A stretch of 64,000 nt of DNA from Profundibacter sp033851955. Its GTDB lineage: Bacteria; Pseudomonadota; Alphaproteobacteria; Rhodobacterales; Rhodobacteraceae. Below are positions 23,262 through 32,402 of the stretch, in pieces. Location of the stretch: contig JAWSVK010000013.1 in the NCBI GenBank assembly GCA_033851955.1, positions 1-64,000 on the forward strand, read 5' to 3'. Made by a program: the position numbers and the translations under genes. Below the pieces are notes generated by a model. The model was not told where the DNA came from, ran no database searches, and worked only from the letters and a program-made list of their open reading frames with translations. Position 1 is the stretch's first letter. The number at the start of each line of letters is the position of its first letter.

Positions 23262-23969
23262 ATGGCTGAGTGGACGGCGAAACGGTTTTGGAAAGAGGCA
23301 AGCGTTGTTGAGGCAGGCGACGGGTTCACCGTGCATTTGGACGGGCGCAAACTGCGCACACCAGTTAAATCGGAACTGATCGTACCGACACTTGAAATGG
23401 CCAGAGCGATCGCGGCGGAATGGGATGCGCAGGACGAGCAAGTCGACCCGTTGACCATGCCAGTCACCCGTTCGGCCAATGCTGCGATCGACAAAGTAAC
23501 GCCAATGCACGCCGAAGTTTCGGAACTGGTGGCGGCCTATGGTGACAGCGATTTGCTGTGCTACCGCGCCCAGACTCCGGTTGAGTTGGTCGCGCGCCAA
23601 AATGCTGCGTGGGATCCGCTGTTGGAATGGGCGTCCGAAACGTTGGCGGCTCCGTTGAATACTGGCGTTGGCATTGTGCCCGTTAAGCAGGACGAGAATG
23701 TACTGGCGTCGCTGCACAAACGGGTGACCGAAATGGATGCATTTCAATTGGCAGCATTCCACGATCTTGTGGGCATGTCGGGGTCGCTTATTATCGGGTT
23801 TGCCGCCACTTACAGGGTATTGCCTGTGGCGGATTTGTGGGCTTGCTCTAGAATCGATGAAGATTGGCAAATCGAGAAGTGGGGCGAGGACGATGAAGAG
23901 ATTGCGACCTCTGAGGGAAAGAAGGCGGGCTTTGAGCATGCAGCGCGATTCTATTTTATGGCCAATTAG
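23262..23969 (+). CDS. ATP12-family F1-ATPase assembly chaperone
   Basis: 235 aa from the ATG at 23262, two bases after the HAD gene stop. WTAKRFWKEASVVEAGDGFT then VHLDGRKLRTPVKSELIVPT, AEWDAQDEQVDPLTMPVTRS and the C-terminal AAFHDLVGMSGSLIIGF are the ATP12 pattern. In mitochondria Atp12 binds the F1 alpha subunit before assembly; the alphaproteobacterial homologues are thought to do likewise. No ATP synthase genes are in the window. Confidence 0.92.
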   Translation: MAEWTAKRFWKEASVVEAGDGFTVHLDGRKLRTPVKSELIVPTLEMARAIAAEWDAQDEQVDPLTMPVTRSANAAIDKVTPMHAEVSELVAAYGDSDLLCYRAQTPVELVARQNAAWDPLLEWASETLAAPLNTGVGIVPVKQDENVLASLHKRVTEMDAFQLAAFHDLVGMSGSLIIGFAATYRVLPVADLWACSRIDEDWQIEKWGEDDEEIATSEGKKAGFEHAARFYFMAN

Positions 23970-24136
23970 TCCGTAATAGCCGCCATTTTCCTCTTGTGTT
24001 TGTGATTTGCGGTCGAATTGAATAAAAATTAGGTCCGATACAGGCCTATTCTTGAAACTTCGCTTGACGTTTTCTTCGGATTTGGCCCAAACTGACACAC
24101 GCTTGGGGAGGTTGTTGCTTTCCCAAGATATCGCCC

Positions 24137-24154
24137 TTGGTCCAAATGGACCAA
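24137..24154 (+). promoter_or_regulatory. 8-2-8 inverted repeat upstream of aapJ
   Basis: TTGGTCCA (24137-24144) and TGGACCAA (24147-24154) are perfect inverted repeats with two bases between, followed by five A. It lies 43 bases before the aapJ ATG in the 228-base gap after the ATP12 gene. Its symmetry suits an operator for a dimeric regulator; it could also act as an mRNA leader hairpin. The remaining gap shows TTGACG at 24064 but no good -10 partner. Confidence 0.45.
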
Positions 24155-24197
24155 AAAAACCGCCCTAAATTGGGTGGACTATCAGGAAGAGGTAAAA

Positions 24198-25214
24198 ATG
24201 AAAAAATCCGTATTTTTAGGTGCTTTGACAGTTGCCAGCTTGACCGCTGGAATCGCTGCTGCCGGCACTCTTGACGATGTAAAAGCTCGCGGCAAATTGA
24301 ACTGTGGTGTTTCCACAGGTCTCGTTGGTTTTGCATCACCAGACGCAAACGGCAAATGGGAAGGCTACGACGTTGCAGTATGTCGTGCCGTTGCTGCCGC
24401 CGTAATCGGTGACAACACCGCCGTTGAATTTGTGCCACTCAGCACAAAAACACGTTTCACTGCATTGGCTTCTGGCGAAGTTGATCTGCTGGCACGTAAC
24501 ACCACATGGACATTGTCCCGTGACGTTGACCTGAAAATGGAATTCGTTGGCATCAACTACTATGACGGCCAAGGTTTCATGGTTCCAAAATCACTGGGCG
24601 TTACTTCGGCCAAAGATTTGGACGGCGCGACTGTATGTATCCAAACTGGTACAACAACCGAGCTGAACTTGTCGGATTTCTTCCGCGCAAATGGCATCTC
24701 CTATGAGCCAGTTCCAATCGAAACAAACGCTGAAGGTCAACAACAGTACCTGTCAGGCGCTTGTGACGTTTACACAACTGACGCGTCCGGTCTTGCTGCC
24801 ACACGTGCTGCGTTTGAAAACCCAGCCGATCACGTGGTTCTGCCAGAAATCGTATCCAAAGAGCCACTTGGCCCATTGGTACGTCACGGCGACAACGAGT
24901 GGGGCGACATCGTGCGCTGGACTCTGAACGCTCTGATCTCTGCAGAAGAGTTCGGCATCACGTCGGCAAATCTGGAAGAGCTGTCAAAAGGCACCAACAA
25001 CCCTGAAATCAACCGTATCCTCGGTACAGAAGGCAACATGGGCGAAATGCTTGGTCTTGATGCTGACTGGGCTGCACGTGCGATTGCTTCCGGTGGTAAC
25101 TTCGGTGAGATCTTTGAAGCCAACGTCGGTGAGAAAACACCAGTTGGTCTGGCGCGTGGTCTGAACGCGTTGTGGACAGATGGCGGTCTGATTTACTCGC
25201 CTCCTTTCCGCTAG
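24198..25214 (+). CDS. aapJ: General L-amino acid ABC transporter, periplasmic binding protein
   Basis: 338 aa. N-terminal signal peptide MKKSVFLGALTVASLTAGIA with cleavage near IAAAG-TL. GTLDDVKARGKLNCGVSTGL, NGKWEGYDVAVCRAVAAAV and ATVCIQTGTTTELNLSDFF are typical of the AapJ/BztA branch of the PBP2 family, which binds many L-amino acids or Glu/Gln/Asp/Asn. GAAGAGGT precedes the ATG at 24198. First gene of a four-gene operon; a hairpin after it probably makes its transcript more abundant. Confidence 0.92.
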   Translation: MKKSVFLGALTVASLTAGIAAAGTLDDVKARGKLNCGVSTGLVGFASPDANGKWEGYDVAVCRAVAAAVIGDNTAVEFVPLSTKTRFTALASGEVDLLARNTTWTLSRDVDLKMEFVGINYYDGQGFMVPKSLGVTSAKDLDGATVCIQTGTTTELNLSDFFRANGISYEPVPIETNAEGQQQYLSGACDVYTTDASGLAATRAAFENPADHVVLPEIVSKEPLGPLVRHGDNEWGDIVRWTLNALISAEEFGITSANLEELSKGTNNPEINRILGTEGNMGEMLGLDADWAARAIASGGNFGEIFEANVGEKTPVGLARGLNALWTDGGLIYSPPFR

Positions 25215-25229
25215 GATAACAAATGATTG

Positions 25230-25255
25230 GGGCGCGGTTCATACCGCGCCCTTTT
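25230..25255 (+). terminator. Hairpin between aapJ and aapQ
   Basis: GGGCGCGGT (25230-25238) pairs with ACCGCGCCC (25243-25251), loop TCAT, then TTTT. It resembles a partial terminator, which in binding-protein-dependent transporters commonly allows more binding protein than permease to be made. Confidence 0.7.
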
Positions 25256-25347
25256 CACATCTACCTTACGAATAAACCACCTGAGCCACGGCAGCGGAAA
25301 ATTCGCGCCCTCTAAAAAATAGGCCAGGGAACACAGGGAAGTCCATC

Positions 25348-26685
25348 ATGACAACACTGACCGACCCCCCAAAGGCGTCGTTCCGCCTCTCTATGCTGCT
25401 CTATGATACCCGCTATCGTTCGACGACCATTCAGGTTGTTGCGTTGATGGGCTTCATGTTGGGCGCTGCATGGCTGATCAACAACGTTGCCGTTAATCTG
25501 GCACTCGCTGGAAAACCCTTTACCTTTGGGTTTTTGGACGATTCATCAGGTTACGACATCAACCAAAAACTGATTGAATATAATTCACAGTCATCGCATT
25601 TGCGTGCGGCGGTTGTCGGTTTGATGAACACTCTGTTGGTGGCCGTGATGGGGTGTATCCTCGCGACGGTCCTTGGTGTCATAATCGGCGTGTTGCGCCT
25701 GTCATCCAATTGGGTGATCTCGCGTCTGGCCGCCGTTTATGTAGAAGGCTTCCGGAACGTTCCTGTTTTGCTGTGGATCGTTCTGATCATGGTGGCGATG
25801 TCTCATTCGGCGCCTCAGCCCAAAGACTTCCGGGGTGAAGACCCATCCGCCACGATGAAGATTTTCGACAGTGTCGCAATCACCAACCGTGGTATCTATT
25901 TTCCTGAACCACTGTTTTCAAACGGCTTGGGTGATATGGCGATGTTCCCTGAACACAGCACAGAATCTTGTGAAGCCTATGCCGCACAAAGCGATGATGC
26001 CAAAGTTATAAAACTAGCAAAATCATGCGGTTCGTTTCAGATCAGCCTTGATCTGGTTGCGATTGCATCTGTTTTCATTGCCAGCCTGATGATCAGCAAA
26101 TTAATCGCAAACCGAGCAACCCAGATTCAGGCGGACACAGGTGTTCGCCCAACGGTTTGGTACTACCGTCTTGGTGTCGTTGCTATCCCAACCATCATAA
26201 CATTGTGGATCTTGGGCTTTTATCTCGGTTATCCAGAGCTCAAAGGTTTTAACTTTCAGGGCGGCACATATATGCGCAGCTCGTTGCTGGCTTTGTGGAT
26301 TGCTCTGTCGCTCTATACTGGCGCGTTTATCGCCGAAATCGTGCGCGCAGGCATCATGGCCATTTCCAAAGGCCAATCAGAGGCTGCAGGTGCGCTGGGC
26401 CTTCGCTCAGGGCGCACAATGCGTCTGGTTATTCTGCCACAAGCGATGCGGGTTATCTTTCCGCCACTGATTTCGCAATACCTGAACCTGACCAAAAACT
26501 CTTCCTTGGCGATTGCGGTTGGCTATATGGATGTGACTGGCACATTGGGCGGAATTACCCTGAACCAAACGGGCCGCGAAATGGAGACCATCTTGTTGTT
26601 GATGGCCTGCTATCTGATTATTTCGCTGATCGTTTCTACGGTTATGAACGCCTACAACGAACGCACAAAGCTGAAGGAGCGCTGA
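25348..26685 (+). CDS. aapQ: General L-amino acid ABC transporter permease AapQ
   Basis: 445 aa, somewhat longer than most AapQ (about 400). About eight membrane segments; LRAAVVGLMNTLLVAVMGCI is the start of the conserved permease domain, and the EAA loop SEAAGALGLRSGRTMRLVIL (about residue 345) contacts the ATPase. A soluble loop at about 154-225 (HSAPQPKDFRGEDPS to KSCGSF) with two Cys lies between membrane segments, probably periplasmic. Followed by aapM one base after its stop. Confidence 0.9.
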   Translation: MTTLTDPPKASFRLSMLLYDTRYRSTTIQVVALMGFMLGAAWLINNVAVNLALAGKPFTFGFLDDSSGYDINQKLIEYNSQSSHLRAAVVGLMNTLLVAVMGCILATVLGVIIGVLRLSSNWVISRLAAVYVEGFRNVPVLLWIVLIMVAMSHSAPQPKDFRGEDPSATMKIFDSVAITNRGIYFPEPLFSNGLGDMAMFPEHSTESCEAYAAQSDDAKVIKLAKSCGSFQISLDLVAIASVFIASLMISKLIANRATQIQADTGVRPTVWYYRLGVVAIPTIITLWILGFYLGYPELKGFNFQGGTYMRSSLLALWIALSLYTGAFIAEIVRAGIMAISKGQSEAAGALGLRSGRTMRLVILPQAMRVIFPPLISQYLNLTKNSSLAIAVGYMDVTGTLGGITLNQTGREMETILLLMACYLIISLIVSTVMNAYNERTKLKER

Positions 26686-26686
26686 T

Positions 26687-28498
26687 ATGTCAGTAACAAA
26701 TGACCAAAGCTATGTGCGCACAGAGATGCTTACAGAGCAGTCACCACCGTCGACGAACGTCGGCATCATCGGTTGGGTGCGCGCAAACCTGTTTTCCAGC
26801 CCGCTGAATATATTCCTTAGCCTGCTGGCTATATACGCTATCTACAGCGTACTGGTCTTTATTTTGCCATGGGTTTTTGGCGGGGTTTGGAATGCAACGA
26901 GTTTAACCGAATGTAGAATTGTCATCGCTGAAGCGATCGGCGACAGCAACCATGCTGCGCGCGCTTGTTGGGGTGTGATCCACGAACGATTTTGGCAGTT
27001 GATGTACGGGTTTTATCCAAGCGATAAATATTGGCGGCCAAATTTGGCGCTGATTATGCTGTTTGTCGCGATTGCGCCGGTATTGTTCAATGGCTTGCCA
27101 AAGAAAATGTTGCTGATCTCGTTGGCTTTCCCATTTGTGGCGCCTTGGTTGTTGTGGGGCGGCGCAATATGGACACCTTTGATGGCCTTCATGGGTTTTG
27201 TGATTGGGTTTGTGGTACACAAATTTGCATCCAAAATTGCGGGCTCATTGGTGGGTATTATTCTCGGAGTGGTCTCGGCGCTGTTATGGTGGCTGCTATT
27301 TTCCAGTGCGGCAAGCCATGGGATTAGCCACATGATTGGGGCGAGCCGGATGTCTGGTGAAGTTGCACGGCTTGAAACTGCCATACCTTTGCAAGAGGCC
27401 GAAATCGCGCGACATCAAACTATTGTTGATCCGCTTGACAAGCAGGTGGTCGAAATTCAGGAAAAAATTGACGTTGCTGTTTCGGCAAAGCAACCTGTCG
27501 CTGATTTGATCCGGACCAAAACGCCACTGTATCTAACACTTGGGTCTGCTTCTTCAGATCTAAGCAAAGAGAATGATACGCTTAATGTGATGAAAGGTAG
27601 ATTAAGCGCGATCAAAGCACTGCCCGAAGACGAAGCCCGTTTGCAGCAATTGATGGAAGAGGCCGTTGCTGCCAGAACTGCCTTGCCTGAAAGCGTTGCC
27701 AAATTGACCGACCTCAAGGAGGTGAAGGCGGATACATCAAGTGAAGACAATAAACTGCTGGAAGCCGCTTTAAAGATCGAAGGTGAGCGCAATTCTTTGC
27801 AAAGCAATATCGAAACGCTCTATCAAGACGTTGGTTTGGTTGGACTGGCACCTGTTAAAAGCCGGGACTTCGGTGGCCTTATGTTAGCAATCCTTCTTGG
27901 GATCACGGGCATTGGTTTGTCGTTCCCATTGGGTATTGTCTTGGCGTTGGGTCGGTTGTCGGATTTGATGATCGTCAAATCGCTCTGTGTTGGGTTCATC
28001 GAATTCATTCGTGGTGTGCCCTTGATCACCTTGTTGTTCGTGGCGTCGGTGTTGTTGAACTACTTCCTACCCAAGGGCACTGAGTTTGACATCATCTTGC
28101 GCGTTATGATCATGATCACCATCTTCGCCGCCGCCTATATGGCCGAGGTGATCCGTGGGGGTCTGGCCGCTTTGCCAAAAGGTCAATACGAGGCAGCCGA
28201 CGCGCTGGGTCTTGATTACTGGCAGGCACAGCGTTTGATCATCATGCCGCAAGCGTTGAAAATCTCGATCCCAGGTATCGTTTCAACTTTTATTGGGTTG
28301 TTCAAGGATACCACATTGGTGTCGATTATTGCTTTGCTTGATATCTTGGGGTGGGCAAAAACGATCCAAGCCACCTCTGATTGGAATGGTGTTATTTGGG
28401 AACTCTACGGCTTTATCGCTTTTGTGTTCTTCATCTTCTGCTTTTCCATGTCCCGCTATTCCATGTATCTGGAGCGCAAGCTTCAGACTGGTCATTAA
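26687..28498 (+). CDS. aapM: General L-amino acid ABC transporter permease AapM with coiled-coil insert
   Basis: 603 aa, far longer than AapM/BztC homologues I know (about 380-435). The N-terminal part (38-215) holds several membrane segments and the C-terminal part (about 395-600) the conserved permease domain with the EAA loop QYEAADALGLDYWQAQRLII at about 500-519. Between them, residues about 222-385 are an extended hydrophilic, Glu/Lys/Ala/Leu-rich helical stretch (such as VARLETAIPLQEAEIARHQT and DEARLQQLMEEAVAARTALP) that looks like an antiparallel coiled coil. There is no frameshift or stop in it. The side of the membrane and the role of the insert are unknown. Confidence 0.88.
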   Translation: MSVTNDQSYVRTEMLTEQSPPSTNVGIIGWVRANLFSSPLNIFLSLLAIYAIYSVLVFILPWVFGGVWNATSLTECRIVIAEAIGDSNHAARACWGVIHERFWQLMYGFYPSDKYWRPNLALIMLFVAIAPVLFNGLPKKMLLISLAFPFVAPWLLWGGAIWTPLMAFMGFVIGFVVHKFASKIAGSLVGIILGVVSALLWWLLFSSAASHGISHMIGASRMSGEVARLETAIPLQEAEIARHQTIVDPLDKQVVEIQEKIDVAVSAKQPVADLIRTKTPLYLTLGSASSDLSKENDTLNVMKGRLSAIKALPEDEARLQQLMEEAVAARTALPESVAKLTDLKEVKADTSSEDNKLLEAALKIEGERNSLQSNIETLYQDVGLVGLAPVKSRDFGGLMLAILLGITGIGLSFPLGIVLALGRLSDLMIVKSLCVGFIEFIRGVPLITLLFVASVLLNYFLPKGTEFDIILRVMIMITIFAAAYMAEVIRGGLAALPKGQYEAADALGLDYWQAQRLIIMPQALKISIPGIVSTFIGLFKDTTLVSIIALLDILGWAKTIQATSDWNGVIWELYGFIAFVFFIFCFSMSRYSMYLERKLQTGH

Positions 28499-28516
28499 CT
28501 TAAAGGAGTGACGTAA

Positions 28517-29296
28517 ATGTCTGATTCCGCAGTAGCTCGCAAACAGATGTCCGTATCGGACGAAGTGGCGATTGAAATCATCAATATGAACAAATGGTAT
28601 GGTGCCTTTCACGTTTTGAAAGACATCAACATGACCGTGAACCGCGGTGAGCGTATCGTGGTTTGTGGCCCGTCAGGGTCGGGTAAATCGACCCTGATCC
28701 GTTGTATGAACCGTCTTGAGGTCCATCAACAAGGGCAGATCATAGTGGACGGCACAGAGCTGTCTTCTGATCTGAAAAACATCGACAAGATCCGGTCAGA
28801 GGTTGGCATGTGTTTTCAACACTTCAACCTGTTTCCGCATTTGACCATTCTGGAAAACTGCACTTTGGCACCCATCTGGGTTCGCAAAACACCCCGTAAA
28901 GAGGCCGAAGAAACGGCGATGCATTTCCTTGAAAAAGTGAAGATCCCTGAGCAGGCTGACAAATACCCAGGTCAGCTGTCAGGTGGTCAACAACAGCGTG
29001 TGGCGATTGCGCGGTCTTTGTGTATGAAGCCACGGATCATGTTGTTTGACGAGCCAACATCGGCACTGGACCCCGAAATGATCAAAGAGGTTTTGGACAC
29101 AATGATCGAGCTTGCCGAAGAAGGCATGACGATGATTTGTGTGACCCACGAGATGGGTTTTGCCCGTCAGGTGGCGAACCGAGTGATCTTTATGGACCAA
29201 GGTCAGATCGTTGAGCAAAACGAGCCGGAAGAGTTCTTTAACAATCCGAAATCAGAGCGAACGCAATTGTTCTTGAGCCAGATTTTGGGTCACTAA
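28517..29296 (+). CDS. aapP: General L-amino acid ABC transporter ATP-binding protein
   Basis: 259 aa. Walker A GPSGSGKST at 51-59, Q-loop at MCFQHFNLFP, signature LSGGQQQRVAIARSL, Walker B IMLFDEPTSALD, and H-loop VTHEMGFA. Closest in type to GlnQ/AapP polar amino-acid ATPases. Ribosome-binding site AAAGGAGTG precedes it. A strong terminator follows. Confidence 0.95.
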   Translation: MSDSAVARKQMSVSDEVAIEIINMNKWYGAFHVLKDINMTVNRGERIVVCGPSGSGKSTLIRCMNRLEVHQQGQIIVDGTELSSDLKNIDKIRSEVGMCFQHFNLFPHLTILENCTLAPIWVRKTPRKEAEETAMHFLEKVKIPEQADKYPGQLSGGQQQRVAIARSLCMKPRIMLFDEPTSALDPEMIKEVLDTMIELAEEGMTMICVTHEMGFARQVANRVIFMDQGQIVEQNEPEEFFNNPKSERTQLFLSQILGH

Positions 29297-29318
29297 ATAA
29301 CTCGCTATAAAACAGAAA

Positions 29319-29349
29319 AAGCCCTGAGCAAAATGCTCGGGGCTTTTTT
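29319..29349 (+). terminator. Intrinsic terminator of the aap operon
   Basis: AAGCCCTGAGC (29319-29329) pairs with GCTCGGGGCTT (29335-29345) over 11 bp with one G-U, loop AAAAT, followed by T to 29349. On the minus strand the A-rich left flank gives a T-run too, so it may serve the convergent transaminase gene as well. Confidence 0.85.
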
Positions 29350-29362
29350 GTATCAGGTGGGG

Positions 29363-29424
29363 CGCTCATCAAGCCTTATGGCTTTCTTCGCTAGAGCGAG
29401 GAACGCCCGCAAGGGCGTGACAAG
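29363..29424 (+). repeat. Dispersed palindromic repeat, copy 1
   Basis: 62-base element made of three small hairpins in a row: AAGCC/GGCTT, CGCT/AGCG and CGCCC/GGGCG. A second copy in opposite orientation lies at 41809-41870, with 53 of 62 identical positions by my count. It sits between the convergent aapP and transaminase genes. It contains no ORF of its own that looks real. Confidence 0.75.
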
Positions 29425-29431
29425 CCGTGGA

Positions 29432-30730
29432 TTACACCAACCCGTCGAGTGTTTTCTTCAGCTTCTCCATCATCTCATCAATGTGAGATTTTTCACTGGT
29501 GAACATTGGTGCCAGAATGCCGGTGTTGCCGGTAAATTTCACATGCATGCCGTTCCAGAACAGATCGACCTGCGCTTGGCCGCCTTTGCCTACCAATTCG
29601 ACCCCGGCCGCCATGCCGATGCCGCGAATATCCTTGACCATCGGGTGGCTTTTGAGCGCGAAAATCGAGTCCAAGAAGTAAGGCGACATCTCAGCTGCAC
29701 GGGTATACAGCCCCTCTTCTTCGTAGATCGACAGCGCTGCCAAACCTGCTGCACAAGCAGCTGGGTGGCCTGAATAAGTGTAGCCGTGGAAGAACTCGAT
29801 CGCGCCGGGGGCTGCCTTGTCGTTGATCACGTCATGCACACGGGCAGAGGTCGCAACAGCACCCATCGGGATGGCCCCGTTGGTCAACGCCTTGGCCATA
29901 GTCATAATGTCAGGTGTGACGCCAAAGGCGTCAGCGGCAAAGGTGCCACCAATGCGACCAAAGCCCGTGATCACTTCATCAAACACTAGTAATATGCCGT
30001 TCTCGTCACAGATTTCGCGCAACCGTTCAAGGTAACCAACGGGCGGCGCGAGGATGCCGGTGGAGCCCGCAACCGGTTCCACGAAACAGGCCGCAATCGT
30101 GTCGCCACCATAAGTGTCACACATGCGTTGCAAATCCTCGGCCAACTCGGCACCGTTGGTAGGTTGTCCGCGCACCATCAGCTCATCCGCGTCCCAAGTG
30201 TGGCGCATCATGGCGATGTTGGGCATCACCGACTGAAAGGTTTTGCGATTGCTCACCAGCCCCGCCAAGGATACGCCGCCGATGTTCACACCATGATAGG
30301 CGCGTTCACGCGACACAAACCGAGAGCGGTTTTCACCCATCGCGGAATGATAAGCCATGACCATTTTCAAGGCCGTGTCGATGGCTTCGGAGCCTGAATT
30401 CACAAAAAACACGTGGTTGAATGTTTCAGGTAATAGCCGCGAGATTTGCTCGGCCAAAGCAAAGGACAGCGGGTGAGCCGATCCAAACGGTGCCACATAG
30501 GTCATCTCTTGCATGACGTTGTGAACGGCCTCGATGATCTTTGGATGGCAGTGGCCAGCGGGGCTGCAAAACAGGCCAGATGAGCCGTCAATCACGGTGC
30601 CGCCTTTGTGGTCTGTCATGTAGACGCCACTGGCTTTGGTGATGATGCGTGGCTCTTCTTTAAAGCCCTTATTGTTTGTGAACGGCAACCAATACTGTTC
30701 AAGCGAATTTGTTTTCACGTCAAAAGGCAT
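29432..30730 (-). CDS. Class III omega-amino acid:pyruvate-type aminotransferase
   Basis: 432 aa. EQYWLPFTNNKGFKEEPRII at the start and the overall sequence resemble Pseudomonas beta-alanine (omega-amino acid):pyruvate transaminase. PLP-binding features: SGSEAIDTALKM (112-123), DEVITGFGRIGG with D251, and K280 (MTMAKALTNGAIPMG) forming the aldimine. Such enzymes move the amino group of beta-alanine, GABA, putrescine-like diamines or similar to pyruvate. Divergent from a MocR regulator and next to a polyamine-type ABC transporter, so a role in uptake and use of an omega-amine is likely. Exact substrate not determined. Confidence 0.88.
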   Translation of the reverse strand: MPFDVKTNSLEQYWLPFTNNKGFKEEPRIITKASGVYMTDHKGGTVIDGSSGLFCSPAGHCHPKIIEAVHNVMQEMTYVAPFGSAHPLSFALAEQISRLLPETFNHVFFVNSGSEAIDTALKMVMAYHSAMGENRSRFVSRERAYHGVNIGGVSLAGLVSNRKTFQSVMPNIAMMRHTWDADELMVRGQPTNGAELAEDLQRMCDTYGGDTIAACFVEPVAGSTGILAPPVGYLERLREICDENGILLVFDEVITGFGRIGGTFAADAFGVTPDIMTMAKALTNGAIPMGAVATSARVHDVINDKAAPGAIEFFHGYTYSGHPAACAAGLAALSIYEEEGLYTRAAEMSPYFLDSIFALKSHPMVKDIRGIGMAAGVELVGKGGQAQVDLFWNGMHVKFTGNTGILAPMFTSEKSHIDEMMEKLKKTLDGLV

Positions 30731-30811
30731 GATGCGTTTCCTTTGTCATTATCTGGCAATTGTGGTGGGGGGTGGCACGCCGTGCGGCCGTATTCTAATT
30801 TGACATTAGGG

Positions 30812-30860
30812 CTGGGATATGAATTCCATAGGGCCAGTTCCACATACAATGTATATCCAG
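30812..30860 (-). promoter_or_regulatory. Candidate MocR operators in the transaminase/MocR divergent region
   Basis: On the minus strand CTGGATATAC lies at 30860-30851 and the related CTGGCCCTAT at 30837-30828, 23 bases apart. On the plus strand CTGGGATATG lies at 30812-30821. CTGGATATAC is identical, 10 of 10, to the site at 32405-32414 upstream of the ABC transporter. A 5-1-5 palindrome ATACA-A-TGTAT (30844-30854) overlaps. MocR-type regulators such as TauR are known to bind direct repeats starting CTGGA. Confidence 0.6.
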
Positions 30861-30871
30861 ATCGGGGCGCC

Positions 30872-32335
30872 ATGCCATTAGTTGAAGACACCTTCTTCCT
30901 TGATCCAAATTTTCAAGGCAGCCTGCAAAGCCAGATACGACAGATTGTGGCCTCGGCAATTTTGGCAGGGCGCTTGCAGGTTGGAGAGAAGCTGCCGTCT
31001 TCTCGAAAACTGGCTGACCATCTTGGGATTTCGCGTATCACGGTGACGCTGGCCTACCACGAATTGGTCGCGGATGATTACATAACGTCGGCCAATCGCT
31101 CAGGCTATTTTGTGTCCGAGACTGCGCCGACCGTGCCCTTGCCTGCAATCACCGGCGAAATGGAAAGCGACACAGTCGATTGGGACAAAGCCATCCAACG
31201 CAAATATACCGGCGGCCGGACGGTCAAGAAAGACTATAATTGGCGCAGCTACCCATACCCGTTTATGTATGGCCAGCCGGACCCAAACCTGTTCAACCAA
31301 GCCAGCTGGCGATTATGCGCGATGCAAGCATTGGGCAAGAAAGAGTTCGATAGTTTGACCTCGGATTACGCCGAACAGGATGATCCCGAACTGATTAACT
31401 TTATCCTGCGCCATACACTACCCCGTCGCGGAATTTTGGCCCGTCCGGAACAGGTTCTGGTGACGATCGGTGCACAGAATGCTTTGTGGATGACGGCACA
31501 GATATTACTGAACAACCAGCGATCAGCGGTGTATGAAAATCCGGGCTATCACGGCATCCGAGAAATCTTGCGCCACACAGGCTGTATGCAATATCCTGTA
31601 AACATTGACGAAGATGGGTTGCCGCCAAACAGGCTGCCTAATAAGTTCGACGCGTTGTTTGTAACTCCTAGCCACCAATGTCCGACAACCACGACCATGC
31701 CAATGAAGCGCCGTCACGAGCTGTTGCGGCGGGCAAAGGCGCAAGACTTTTTGATCGTTGAAGATGACTATGAGTTCGAGATGAGCTTCATTAAATCGCC
31801 TTCACCGGCGCTAAAGTCACTGGATAAAGACGGGCGGGTTATCTACGTCGGCAGTTTCTCCAAATCACTGTTTCCGGGTTTGCGGTTGGGCTATTTGGTC
31901 GGGGCTGAACCCTTCATCCGGCAAGCCCGCGCACTGCGTCTTGCCAGCTTGCGCCATCCACCCGGATACATGCAGCGCACCACCGCATATTTTTTGGGGC
32001 TTGGGCATTATGATGCGATGATCAAAAAAATGCGCACGGTCTATCACAAGCGTCGCCAAGTGACGGCCGAGGCTTTGGCAGACACTGATATGAAGGTGGC
32101 AGGCAGTGCAAATTTCGGCGGATCAGGGTTTTGGGTCGAGGCGCCAAAGGGGATCGACACCGAAGTTTTACGCAACAGGTTGGTTGAAAACGGCGTCCTG
32201 ATTGAGGCCGGAAACCCGCATTTTGCAGGCGATGACGCGCCTAGAAATTTTTTCCGGCTGGCCTATTCATCAATTTCTTCGGACAAAATACCAGAGGGCG
32301 TAAGGCGGATATCGCAAGCCATTAGGAACTATTAA
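30872..32335 (+). CDS. MocR/GntR-family transcriptional regulator with aminotransferase-like domain
   Basis: 487 aa from the ATG at 30872; the frame stays open upstream but that part lies in the divergent promoter. Residues about 15-82 are a GntR winged helix (PSSRKLADHLGISRITVTLA); residues about 120-487 are an aminotransferase class I-like domain with PLP lysine K331 (SFSKSLFPGLRLGY) and the ring-contacting VEDDYEFE (297-304). MocR regulators sense PLP adducts of amino compounds. It likely controls the divergent transaminase and the downstream transporter, which share its motif. TauR-like or PuuR-independent polyamine control are both possible. Confidence 0.92.
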   Translation: MPLVEDTFFLDPNFQGSLQSQIRQIVASAILAGRLQVGEKLPSSRKLADHLGISRITVTLAYHELVADDYITSANRSGYFVSETAPTVPLPAITGEMESDTVDWDKAIQRKYTGGRTVKKDYNWRSYPYPFMYGQPDPNLFNQASWRLCAMQALGKKEFDSLTSDYAEQDDPELINFILRHTLPRRGILARPEQVLVTIGAQNALWMTAQILLNNQRSAVYENPGYHGIREILRHTGCMQYPVNIDEDGLPPNRLPNKFDALFVTPSHQCPTTTTMPMKRRHELLRRAKAQDFLIVEDDYEFEMSFIKSPSPALKSLDKDGRVIYVGSFSKSLFPGLRLGYLVGAEPFIRQARALRLASLRHPPGYMQRTTAYFLGLGHYDAMIKKMRTVYHKRRQVTAEALADTDMKVAGSANFGGSGFWVEAPKGIDTEVLRNRLVENGVLIEAGNPHFAGDDAPRNFFRLAYSSISSDKIPEGVRRISQAIRNY

Positions 32336-32402
32336 GTTATAATGGCGCGAAAATGCCCCCCCGAAGGCTGGCGCCGATGCAAGGCAATTTTTCCGAATAC
32401 GC

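Noticed and set aside
23166..24098. 310-codon minus-strand open frame opposite the ATP12 gene
   Set aside because: Antisense to a well-recognised ATP12 protein; Arg/His/Phe-rich sequence without known domain.
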